64,000 bases of DNA from Frigoribacterium sp. VKM Ac-2836 (GTDB lineage Bacteria; Actinomycetota; Actinomycetes; Actinomycetales; Microbacteriaceae): contig NZ_JABRPK010000002.1 in assembly GCF_013248995.1 (NCBI RefSeq), forward strand, positions 930,001-994,000, written 5' to 3'. A model generated the notes under the pieces. The model ran no database searches. It saw only the letters and a program-made list of their open reading frames with translations, and had not been told where the DNA came from. Position numbers and translations under genes: made by a program. Shown piece after piece: positions 27,306-39,073 of this stretch. Each line of letters opens with the position of its first letter. Position 1 is the stretch's first letter.

Positions 27306-29371
27306 TCACATACCAGCAATTGGCGCATGCTCTGCCTAAGGGAGATCACCTTCCACAAATGAGTAAGGAAGAACCAGCAGGTCGGGCTGTTGATGGGGAG
27401 TTCTTCGTTGAACCAAACTTCGACTTAGTTGGCGACCTAGCAGCCCGAGTCTGGCTTGTTAGCGCTCCGGCTGCAGTTGGTAAGACATTCATCGCTCAGC
27501 ATCTTGCCCGAGACTCGTCTAGCCCGTTGTGGGACCTGAGCCTCTTCAGTCTTGGCTCGCATTTCTTCTCAGGAACTATGACCGAGGAGCACGGTGTCGA
27601 GGGTTACCTGTCGTTCGTCAATGCCTTTAAAGCCACGGACGGATGCCTAATCCTGGACGCGATGGACGAGGCGCTCGTGCGGTCCGGAGCTGAGAGCATG
27701 GAGGCGGCCGTAGACAACCTGGTCACCATCCTCGGTTCAGCCCAATCGGGTCCGTCCGTTGTTATCTTTGGGCGAGACGACACCATTGCAGATGTTGCGC
27801 GTGTGTTGGGGAAGTCGAATGTATCTACAGCGCGGATGTCAGTTCGCTTCTTCACCGAGCAACAGTCTCGCGTCTATGTACATGAAAAAAGTGAAGACAA
27901 GGTAGCGGCCCTTAAAGCAAAACTCGATGAGTTCCTGACGAAATTCTTTGAGCGGGTCAAATCTGAACTTGGTAGCTACGAGTGGGGTGACGTGCACTCG
28001 TTCCTGGGCTACGCGCCTGTTCTAGAGGCCCTGTCCACTGCCTACGACAAGAAGAGTAATCCACTAAAAGACCTTAATGAAGCTCTCGAGGATGAGACCG
28101 ATCGTCAAGTGTGGGAGTTGCTTGGACGCATTGTGCGTAGCATTCTCCTGAGAGAGACTCGGAAATTCTCAACTAGTTTTGGTTCTGGAGATGATAACAA
28201 GACGCGTTTTGCGGCACTGACTTATAGTCCAGAAACACAGCTTGAAATGTTGATGCAACCTGATTTGACGGCTTATGTTTTGGATTTCCCGGACGAAGGT
28301 GACGAGGATTGGCTGACCGACTTGGATCAGCAGATACGTGATCAATTCCGCGAGCACCCTTTCCTCAAGAGTTCCCGGTCGGCATCTCCAAACATGTTGA
28401 CTTCGTTCTCTAACCCGATCTTCCGTGACTTCGTTTGTGCATGGGCCATTCTTGAGCGTCGGGTTGATGAGTTTGATCTCCTACCGCTTTGGGGTGCTCC
28501 ATCTATTAGCCCCGCCCCGTTGCTTACAAGGTTTGTCTTCGCGGATAGCAAGCGGACGCACTTGATAGAGGCATCCGCCCTTCCAATTCTCGCCGATTCT
28601 CACTCATCAAACTTCGTACCCGGAAAAAGCATCTTGCTGATTCGCGAGGATGCGCCCGAATTGCACGTCGATGATTCCAGCGCCGTCATGGGAGTGTCGT
28701 TGAATGAGGGAGGAGTTACTAGCAGTGTGTTAGAGGTCGTTCCGCCGGTTGGTGACCTGGAATTCCTGCGCGCTTTGTCCTCTGTCGAGATAGAAGCACC
28801 ACATGCAAATCTGAGACTTGGGATGGGGCAACGCGACTTCCTGCTTGGCCCAGACGTTCGCCTCAATGTTCTGAGCGTTGAATCGCTTGTTCCTGATGTT
28901 CGTATCCTACACAGCCAAGCAACGACCGTTAAAATTCACGCGGAATCAGTCACTGGTATAACAAAACGAGTTATCGTCCACGACCTTTCTTCTTTCGTCC
29001 TTGTCTCGGACTCTGCATATCATCCGTGGCGGCAGTATTCATCGGAGGCTTCCCTGGTCGGGTTGGAGGCCGAGCGTCGAATGGACGTAGCGGGCATGGA
29101 GCTCAGGCGGCTCGTTGCATGGTTCAGTCGGCCGAGCATGCTTGGGGGCGGCCTCCGATATCCGGCTACCGCCCTGGAGCAAATATTTAATAAGGGCCGC
29201 GCATCGCGAGACATGTTCGACTACCTGGCTATGAAAAAAATGGCCTGGCTAGACGGCCCAGAATTCGTCATCAAACTCGATGTTCCTGTTGAAGTGGTCC
29301 GGCTAAACGATCTCTCGAACGAGCTATACGCTGAACTGATACAGGGATACGTTTTGGCCCACGAACGATAA
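27302..29371 (+). CDS. STAND-like P-loop NTPase
   Basis: 689 residues. Walker A APAAVGKT is at 55-62; LWDLSLFSLGSHFFSG follows, and Walker B CLILDAMDEA (115-124) has the D-x-x-DE pattern of STAND/NACHT NTPases. VVIFGRDD (about 153-160) resembles the sensor-1 region. A helical section (about 200-400) precedes residues about 440-590, where short beta-rich stretches repeat (VEIEAPHANLRL, VRLNVLSVESL, ATTVKIHAESV), possibly a beta-solenoid sensor. The C-terminus (about 600-689) is winged-helix-like in composition. Translationally coupled to the CorA-like gene, which suggests NTPase-controlled action of that protein. Function is not established. Confidence 0.65.
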   Translation: MITYQQLAHALPKGDHLPQMSKEEPAGRAVDGEFFVEPNFDLVGDLAARVWLVSAPAAVGKTFIAQHLARDSSSPLWDLSLFSLGSHFFSGTMTEEHGVEGYLSFVNAFKATDGCLILDAMDEALVRSGAESMEAAVDNLVTILGSAQSGPSVVIFGRDDTIADVARVLGKSNVSTARMSVRFFTEQQSRVYVHEKSEDKVAALKAKLDEFLTKFFERVKSELGSYEWGDVHSFLGYAPVLEALSTAYDKKSNPLKDLNEALEDETDRQVWELLGRIVRSILLRETRKFSTSFGSGDDNKTRFAALTYSPETQLEMLMQPDLTAYVLDFPDEGDEDWLTDLDQQIRDQFREHPFLKSSRSASPNMLTSFSNPIFRDFVCAWAILERRVDEFDLLPLWGAPSISPAPLLTRFVFADSKRTHLIEASALPILADSHSSNFVPGKSILLIREDAPELHVDDSSAVMGVSLNEGGVTSSVLEVVPPVGDLEFLRALSSVEIEAPHANLRLGMGQRDFLLGPDVRLNVLSVESLVPDVRILHSQATTVKIHAESVTGITKRVIVHDLSSFVLVSDSAYHPWRQYSSEASLVGLEAERRMDVAGMELRRLVAWFSRPSMLGGGLRYPATALEQIFNKGRASRDMFDYLAMKKMAWLDGPEFVIKLDVPVEVVRLNDLSNELYAELIQGYVLAHER

Positions 29372-29422
29372 AGCGCGGGGATTATTTAGGTGCCGTTGGG
29401 CAACCTCATCCCGCGGTACCTC

Positions 29423-29448
29423 GGCGGCGCCGCCCAGACGGCGCCGCC
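29423..29448. terminator. Hairpin at the end of the molybdenum operon
   Basis: Arms GGCGGCGCCG (29423-29432) and CGGCGCCGCC (29439-29448) with a 6-nt loop, lying 25 nt downstream of the minus-strand oxidoreductase stop. It also lies between that gene and the converging NTPase gene. Confidence 0.65.
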
Positions 29449-29472
29449 GCCCACTGACGCCCTGACCCGGGC

Positions 29473-31781
<2,309 letters not shown>

Positions 31782-31785
<4 letters not shown>

Positions 31786-32756
31786 GGTCTTGGTCCGATC
31801 GTCAGGGGGACGGGCGAGGAGGCGCGCGTCGCGCCCCCGGGGGAGTCGGGGGGCGAGGAGGCGCGGGCCGCGTCGCCGAGGACGCTCGCGTGGGCGGAGG
31901 GCTCGGTCCCGTCCGGCTCGCCGAGGCGGTCGGGCCGCGAGTACACGACCATCGACCGTCCGCGCAGGAACCCGACGATCGTGACGCCGAGCTCGCCTGC
32001 GAGATCGACGGCCAGCGACGACGGCGCCGACACCGCGGCGAGCACCGGGATGCCGGCCATCGAGGCCTTCTGGGTGAGCTCGAACGACGCGCGACCCGAG
32101 ACCATCAGGACGGTCCCCGTCAACGGCAGCCGCGCCTCCTTGACCGCCCAGCCGACGACCTTGTCGACGGCGTTGTGCCGACCGACGTCCTCGCGCAGCA
32201 CGAGCAGCTCGCCGGTGCGACCGTCGAAGAGGGCGGCGGCGTGCAGCCCGCCGGTCTTCTCGAAGACGTCCTGGCCCTCGCGCAGGCGGTCGGGGAACGT
32301 GGCCAGCAGCGCGGGGTCGACGACGAGGGGGTCGTGCAGCACGTCGTGTTGCGACGTCGTGCGCACGGCGTCGATCGAGGCCTTGCCGCAGAGTCCGCAC
32401 GAGCTCGTCGTGTAGAACGCCCGCTCGAGGCTGGGGTCGGGCGCGGGCACCCCGGGTGCGAGCGTGACGTCGAGGACGTTGTAGGTGTTGAGCCCCTCGG
32501 CCGTGGCGCCGGCGCAGTAGCGGGCCGCGAAGAACTCGTCGCCGGTCGAGATGACGGCCTCCGACACGAGGAACCCCGCGGCGAGGTCGAAGTCGTGTCC
32601 GGGCGTGCGCATGGTGATGGCGAGAGACGTGCCGCCGACGCGGATCTCGAGGGGCTCCTCGACGGCGAGGGTGTCCATCGTCTTGCGGACGCCCGCCGAG
32701 CCGTCGTCGCCGACCGTGATGCGGGTCACCGGCTTGCGGGACGTGATGCGTGCCAT
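31782..32756 (-). CDS. fdhD: Formate dehydrogenase accessory sulfurtransferase FdhD
   Basis: 324 residues. FdhD passes sulfur to the molybdenum cofactor of formate dehydrogenases. [14 protein letters not shown] carries the two active cysteines; [24 protein letters not shown] and [16 protein letters not shown] are also typical. The last 35 residues are low complexity and contain two GGAGGCGCG motifs (31818 and 31857). Directly coupled to the oxidoreductase it should serve. Confidence 0.93.
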
Positions 32757-32809
32757 GGGTCAGGTCTACCCCTCGAACCCGGGATCCGAAAGCCGGCGGG
32801 GCGCGCGTC

Positions 32810-33982
32810 TCACCAGGGCAGCCCGAGTGCCGGGACGACCTCGCCCGCCCGTGCCCCGCCCTCGGGCACGATCAGCAGTCCGTCGGCGTCGGCCAGGCCG
32901 CGCAGCATCGCGGACGACTGGCGCTCGGTCGGCACGGCGCCGTCCGGCGTCACCCGGTACGCCTGCACGAGCGATCCGGGTCGCGGGTGGGACACGTCGA
33001 CCGCGAGCGTCACGGCCCCGGGAGGCGCGGGTCGCCTGCCGAGGAGGCCGTCCACCACCGCGGTCCCCACGACGACGAGCCCGACGTAGGCGGCCATCGG
33101 GTTGCCCGGCAGGCACAGGTACAGCGTCTCGCCCCGCCGAGCGACCACCAGGGGCTGCCCCGGACGCATGGCGAGGCCGTCGACCACCAGCTCGGCGCCC
33201 AACCGCTCGAGGGCCGCGCGGACGTGGTCGGTCGGGCCGTGCGCGGTGCCTCCGGTCGTCACCACGAGGCGACTGTCCGGGCGGTCGAGCGCGGCGACGG
33301 TGGAGTCGAGGTCGTCGGCCACGCGCGTCGTCGTCGCGGGCGCCGTCCCGAGGGACTCGAGGAGGCGCGGCACCGGCACCGAGAACACGTCGCGGACCGC
33401 GCCACGCGCGGGCACGCCCTCGGCCACGACCTCGTCGCCGAGCACGGCCAGGGCCACCGACGGGCGCAGGACGACGGACACGGCGTCGTGCCCGCCGAGG
33501 GCCAGCACGGCGACGCGCGGCGGGGTGAGGAGCGTGCCCGCGGCGACCAGGGCGTCGCCTCGGTCGATCTCTTCCCCGGCCCGGCGGATGTGCGACGGGC
33601 GGAGCGGGTCGTCGTCGGCCGTGAGGACGTCGTCGGCCACGTGTCCGGACTCCGAACGCAGCACGCGGTCGGTCCCGTCCGGGACGACGGCCCCTGTGGT
33701 CACGGGTCGAGCCACCCCGGGCGACAGCGCCTCGGCCCCGTTGGCGACCCGGCCCGCGACGATCGACGGGCCGAGTCGCCACGGTCCCTCGCCGGCGACC
33801 GCCCAGCCGTCCATCGCCGAGACGTCGGAGCCGGGCACGCGCGCGAGGCTCGTGACGTCGGCCGCCAGTGTGCGACCGACCGCGTCGCCGAGCACGACGG
33901 TCTCGACGGTGCGGGGCAAGGCCCCGGCGGCGTCGGCCGCCTCGGCGCGGGCGACCCGCCAGTCGGCCCGCCGGACCGTCAC
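32810..33982 (-). CDS. moeA: Molybdopterin molybdotransferase
   Basis: 390 residues. MoeA inserts molybdate into adenylylated molybdopterin. SLARVPGSDVSAMDGWAVAG, TTGAVVPDGTDRV, RRAGEEIDRGDAL, VTTGGTAHGPTDHVR and CLPGNPMAAYVGL are present. The canonical TGGxSxG is TGGTAHG here. The GTG start at 33982 overlaps the upstream stop. Lies 53 nt upstream of fdhD in the same direction. Confidence 0.92.
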   Translation of the reverse strand: MTVRRADWRVARAEAADAAGALPRTVETVVLGDAVGRTLAADVTSLARVPGSDVSAMDGWAVAGEGPWRLGPSIVAGRVANGAEALSPGVARPVTTGAVVPDGTDRVLRSESGHVADDVLTADDDPLRPSHIRRAGEEIDRGDALVAAGTLLTPPRVAVLALGGHDAVSVVLRPSVALAVLGDEVVAEGVPARGAVRDVFSVPVPRLLESLGTAPATTTRVADDLDSTVAALDRPDSRLVVTTGGTAHGPTDHVRAALERLGAELVVDGLAMRPGQPLVVARRGETLYLCLPGNPMAAYVGLVVVGTAVVDGLLGRRPAPPGAVTLAVDVSHPRPGSLVQAYRVTPDGAVPTERQSSAMLRGLADADGLLIVPEGGARAGEVVPALGLPW

Positions 33983-34236
33983 GCCGGGTCGGCCGTGGCG
34001 AGCGCGGTGGCGGTCGCGACCGCGCGGTCGAGTTCGGCCCGCGAACCGCCGGCGAGTCCTGCGGCGTAACCGACGAGGAACGTCGTCAGCGGTGCGGCCG
34101 GGCGGGCGACGCCGTGCGCCGCGTCGCGGGCGAGGTCGAGCACCTCGGGGATGTCGACCACGAAGTCGTCGGGCAGGCCGAGGGCCCGGACGAGTCGTGC
34201 GGCCCAGGCGTCGAGTTCGGCAGGTGTGTCGGTCAT
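33979..34236 (-). CDS. DUF6457 small protein
   Basis: 85 residues (88 from a GTG at 34245). TPAELDAWAARLVRALGLPDDFVVDIPEVLDLARDAAHGVARPAAPLTTFLVGYAAG matches DUF6457, an all-helical family that sits beside molybdenum cofactor genes in actinobacteria. Function unknown; the gene neighbourhood suggests a role in cofactor synthesis or delivery. ATG at 34236 is preferred because GGTTGAG lies upstream. The stop overlaps moeA (GTGA). Confidence 0.75.
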   Translation of the reverse strand: MTDTPAELDAWAARLVRALGLPDDFVVDIPEVLDLARDAAHGVARPAAPLTTFLVGYAAGLAGGSRAELDRAVATATALATADPA

Positions 34237-34245
34237 GGTCGACAC

Positions 34246-34863
34246 TCAACCAGTCGCGTCGGACTCGCGCCGGACGACACCCAGGCGGTCGGCGTCGTCC
34301 GCGGTGTCGACGTCGGCGCACAGCTCGTCGGGCACGGGCATCTCGAGCAGGTCGAGCCCGTCGAGCAGACGGCGCAGCGAGAGGTCGGCGAGGGGGCCGT
34401 CGGCTCGCAGCGCCGCGAGTCGGGTCTCGAGAGCGCCGGTCCGGTAGAGCCCGAGCAGCGGCTGACGTCGCCCGCCCGAGTCGACCGCCAGCAGGCCGTC
34501 CCGGCGCTCGCCGTCGTCGTCGCCGGCGAGCAGGGCCTGCACGGCCTCGGGTGCCCGCGGCACGTCGCAGGCCAGCACGAGGGTCCACGGCGCCGCGTCC
34601 TCGACGACGTCGAGACCGGCCGCGAGGGCTGCGACCGGCCCGGACCAGGCGGGCTCCTCGCGGGTCAGCAGTGCCCCGGCGGGCGGCACCCGGCCGGCGC
34701 GCAGGCCGACCACGACGAGGGTGCGGGCCCCGACCGAGGCCTCGACGGCCCGGTCGAGCAGCGTGGAGTCACCGGTGGTGAACCCTGTCTTGTCGGCGCC
34801 CTGGACGCGGGAGGCGCGACCCCCCGCGAGCAGGACGGCGTCGAACACGAGGCTCACGATCAC
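34246..34863 (-). CDS. mobA: Molybdenum cofactor guanylyltransferase-like NTP transferase
   Basis: 205 residues. FDAVLLAGGRASRVQGADKTGFTTG is the nucleotidyltransferase signature (LAGGxxxRxGxxK), and VLACDVPRAPEAVQALL carries the metal Asp. MobA attaches GMP to the cofactor to give the bis-MGD form needed by formate dehydrogenase-like enzymes, matching the operon. The GTG start overlaps the DUF4180 stop. Confidence 0.85.
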   Translation of the reverse strand: MIVSLVFDAVLLAGGRASRVQGADKTGFTTGDSTLLDRAVEASVGARTLVVVGLRAGRVPPAGALLTREEPAWSGPVAALAAGLDVVEDAAPWTLVLACDVPRAPEAVQALLAGDDDGERRDGLLAVDSGGRRQPLLGLYRTGALETRLAALRADGPLADLSLRRLLDGLDLLEMPVPDELCADVDTADDADRLGVVRRESDATG

Positions 34864-35234
34864 CCGCGTGGTCCGGTCGCGGCGAGCCGGGCGGCCAGCG
34901 TGCCCTCGTCGGGGACGAACCAGACGTGCCGGCCGCGGTTGGACTCGCGCACCCAGTCACGGAACGCGGCGCTCGCCGTCTCATAGCGCCCGATGTCGCC
35001 CAACACCACCAACTGCAGGCGGTAGTTCACGAGCTTCTGCGCGAACTCGCCCGCCCGGCGGGTGCTCAGGTCGAAGAAGGCCGGGTCGAGACGGCCGACC
35101 GGCACGACGACGGCCGACGCGTCCGCTTCGTAGGCCTCACCGACGAGGTCGACGGCATCCGCCTCGGTCGACAGCCGCGGCTTGACCGGGTCGACGTGCA
35201 GGACGCGATGGGGGCCGTGGTCGTCGATGCGCAT
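34860..35234 (-). CDS. DUF4180 protein
   Basis: 124 residues from the ATG at 35234. LVGEAYEADASAVVVPVGRLDPAFFDLSTRRAGEFAQKLVNYRLQLVVLGDIG is the DUF4180 core; family function unknown. As the first gene of a six-gene run leading to the molybdenum oxidoreductase, it may be part of that system or simply co-transcribed. Confidence 0.8.
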   Translation of the reverse strand: MRIDDHGPHRVLHVDPVKPRLSTEADAVDLVGEAYEADASAVVVPVGRLDPAFFDLSTRRAGEFAQKLVNYRLQLVVLGDIGRYETASAAFRDWVRESNRGRHVWFVPDEGTLAARLAATGPRG

Positions 35235-35240
35235 GTCCAC

Positions 35241-35246
35241 AGGCTA
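35241..35246 (-). promoter_or_regulatory. -10 element of leaderless promoter for the molybdenum operon
   Basis: On the minus strand TAGCCT is 6 nt before the ATG at 35234. This favours that ATG over the GTG two codons upstream. Confidence 0.55.
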
Positions 35247-35252
35247 GACGCC

Positions 35253-35289
35253 GGAGGCGCGGTGCCGGATCGACCGGCACCGCGCCTCC
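35253..35289. terminator. Hairpin terminator of msrBA
   Basis: Perfect 16-bp arms GGAGGCGCGGTGCCGG (35253-35268) and CCGGCACCGCGCCTCC (35274-35289) with a 5-nt loop, 17 nt beyond the msrBA stop. Its outer parts are facing GGAGGCGCG motifs. Confidence 0.8.
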
Positions 35290-35306
35290 TGGAGGCCCGA
35301 CGGGCG

Positions 35307-36287
35307 TCAGCCCGCGGCGACCTGCTGGTCGCGTTTCGGCAGCACCCAGCCGGGGCGGACGAAGTGGCAGGTGTACCCGAAGGGGTCCTTCTCCAAGTAG
35401 TCCTGGTGCTCTTCTTCGGCCTGCCAGAAGTCGCCGGCGGCGGTGACCTCGGTGACGACCTTGCCCGGCCAGATGCCCGAGGCGTCGACGTCGGCGATGG
35501 TGTCGAGGGCCGTCGCACGCTGCTCGTCGTTCGTGTAGAAGATCGCCGAACGGTAGCTGTCACCGACGTCGTTGCCCTGGCGGTCCTTCGTCGACGGGTC
35601 GTGGATCTGGAAGAAGAACTCGAGGATCTCGCGGTACGAGGTGAGACCCGGGTCGAACACGATCTCGACGGCCTCGGCGTGGCCGCGGTGGTTGCGGTAG
35701 GTCGCGTTCGGCACGCTGCCGCCCGAGTAGCCGACACGGGTCGAGACGATGCCCGGTCGACGGCGCAGCAGCTGCTGGGCACCCCAGAAGCAGCCGCCGG
35801 CGAGGATCGCGGTCTCGGTCGTGCCGCTGGGGGCGGGGGTGGATTCGGGGGAGAAGAGCGTCATGTAGGCACCGTATCCTTCGGTTTCGAGTGAGGCGTA
35901 GGGGACGAAGCGGAGAGCCGCCGAGTTGATGCAGTAGCGCAGCCCGCCGGTGGCGGTGGGGCCGTCGCGGAAGACGTGGCCGAGGTGGCTGTCGCCGGCG
36001 GTGGAGCGCACCTCGGTGCGCTTGAAGAACAAGCCCTCGCGCTTCTCGACGACGTGTTCGGCGTCGATCGGGCGCGTGAAGCTCGGCCAGCCGGTGCGGC
36101 TGTCGAACTTGTCGACCGAGGCGAACAAGGGCTCGCCCGAGACCAGGTCGACGTAGATGCCCGCGTCCTTCGAGTCCCAGAACTCGTTGCGGAACGCCGG
36201 TTCGGTGCCGCCGCCCTGGGTCACGCGGCGCTGGGTCGAGGTGAGACGGGCGACCGCCTCGGGGTCTTTCCGGTACTGGTTCGACAT
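35307..36287 (-). CDS. Bifunctional methionine sulfoxide reductase B/A fusion
   Basis: 326 residues. The MsrB domain (about 1-150) has [34 protein letters not shown] and catalytic [11 protein letters not shown]. The MsrA domain (about 160-320) starts with [15 protein letters not shown], the catalytic Cys motif, and has [14 protein letters not shown] and [11 protein letters not shown]. It reduces both sulfoxide diastereomers of methionine. The MsrB part lacks the zinc CxxC pairs. Excellent AGGAGG site before the ATG at 36287. Confidence 0.93.
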   Translation of the reverse strand: MSNQYRKDPEAVARLTSTQRRVTQGGGTEPAFRNEFWDSKDAGIYVDLVSGEPLFASVDKFDSRTGWPSFTRPIDAEHVVEKREGLFFKRTEVRSTAGDSHLGHVFRDGPTATGGLRYCINSAALRFVPYASLETEGYGAYMTLFSPESTPAPSGTTETAILAGGCFWGAQQLLRRRPGIVSTRVGYSGGSVPNATYRNHRGHAEAVEIVFDPGLTSYREILEFFFQIHDPSTKDRQGNDVGDSYRSAIFYTNDEQRATALDTIADVDASGIWPGKVVTEVTAAGDFWQAEEEHQDYLEKDPFGYTCHFVRPGWVLPKRDQQVAAG

Positions 36288-36411
36288 GGTGCCTCCTGTT
36301 CGTCGGCGTCGGGGCGATCGGATGGGGTCGGGGGCCCGCGGTCGCGTCGTTACCTCTGACGACAACAACCGGGCGGCGCCGGGTGTTCCGTCGGCCTGCG
36401 AGGATCGACGC

Positions 36412-38028
<1,617 letters not shown>

Positions 38029-38075
38029 GCCGTGGGGCCGGGCCGGCGTGCGACCGGGCCGACGCGTGACCGCGC

Positions 38076-39002
38076 TCAGCCCTCGGTGGTGAGCGGCCCG
38101 ACGACCTCGGCCACGCCCGAGACGACCAGCCCCACCGCGCCCTGGTCGAGTGCCGTGTGCGCATCGGCCAGGTCGGGCACGATGTGGCCGTAGACGGGTT
38201 TGCCGGTCGCCGCCATCGTGGCCCAGGTCGCGGCCGGGGCCGACCAGTCGAGGCCGAGCAGGGTCCAGGAGCCGGAGGTGCGGGTCAGCAACTCGGGATC
38301 GTCCGCCAGCTCGTCGGCGTAGTAGTACCCCCAGGTCTGGCATCCCTCGGCCCTGACGAGATCGCCCCACTCGGTCTGCGTGCAGTAGCCCTTGCCGACG
38401 AGCGTCTGCGTCAGGTCGGCCGTGCCGAGCTGCGTCCTGGCGATCTCGAACAGTTCGGGGTAGAAGCGGGCCGCGACGTACTTCGGGTCCACGAAGAGGG
38501 CGTGCTCGCGGCCGAACTCGCGCACGATCTCGTCGAAGCGCGCGTACGGCTGGTCGGACTGGGTGGGGTCGCTCGTCTCGGCGGCCGAGATGCGCTGCCG
38601 TTCGACCTCGGCCCAGGTGTGCTCCGAGGCGACGAAGCCGGTCGTGCCCGAGGTGCGGTCGAGTGTCTCGTCGTGCAGACCGAACCACACGCCGTCCGAG
38701 GTGCGGGCGAGCGACATCTCGAGCCCGTCGACCCCGGCCTCGACCGACCGTCGGTAGGCGAACATCGACATCTCGGGCCAGTCGAGCGACCCGCCGCGGT
38801 GCGCGACGGTGGCGGGACGCGCGGCCCGCAGGGCGTCGACGGGCCGGGCGGGCGGGGTCGACGTGACCTGCGCCTCCTCGGTCAGGCGCGCGCTCCGGAG
38901 GGCGACGCCCGTGCCGATCGTCCCGAGGACGGCGAGGCCGCCCGCGCCGAGCAACACGGTGCGGCGGGACACGCGGGATCGCGGACGCGGGGAGGAGGGC
39001 AT
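38076..39002 (-). CDS. Tat-exported glycerophosphodiester phosphodiesterase
   Basis: 308 residues. Twin-arginine signal SRVSRRTVLLGAGGLAVLG, then the GDPD core: VAHRGGSLDWPEMS (catalytic His, Arg), GVDGLEMSLARTSDGVWFGLHDETLDRTS (Glu, Asp, second His). It hydrolyses glycerophosphodiesters to glycerol-3-phosphate outside the membrane. The ATG at 39002 has AGGAT upstream; a GTG at 39041 would lengthen the N-terminus. Confidence 0.87.
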   Translation of the reverse strand: MPSSPRPRSRVSRRTVLLGAGGLAVLGTIGTGVALRSARLTEEAQVTSTPPARPVDALRAARPATVAHRGGSLDWPEMSMFAYRRSVEAGVDGLEMSLARTSDGVWFGLHDETLDRTSGTTGFVASEHTWAEVERQRISAAETSDPTQSDQPYARFDEIVREFGREHALFVDPKYVAARFYPELFEIARTQLGTADLTQTLVGKGYCTQTEWGDLVRAEGCQTWGYYYADELADDPELLTRTSGSWTLLGLDWSAPAATWATMAATGKPVYGHIVPDLADAHTALDQGAVGLVVSGVAEVVGPLTTEG

Positions 39003-39073
39003 GGGCCCATCCTGGGGGGCGCCGGGCGCGGGCTGCGACACCGCGAGCCACGATCACCCGGCGTTCGCCCGGG

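Noticed and set aside
27302-29371. Restriction or helicase gene in the island
   Set aside because: The Walker B (DAMDEA) and absence of helicase motifs or nuclease motifs fit a STAND-like NTPase better.
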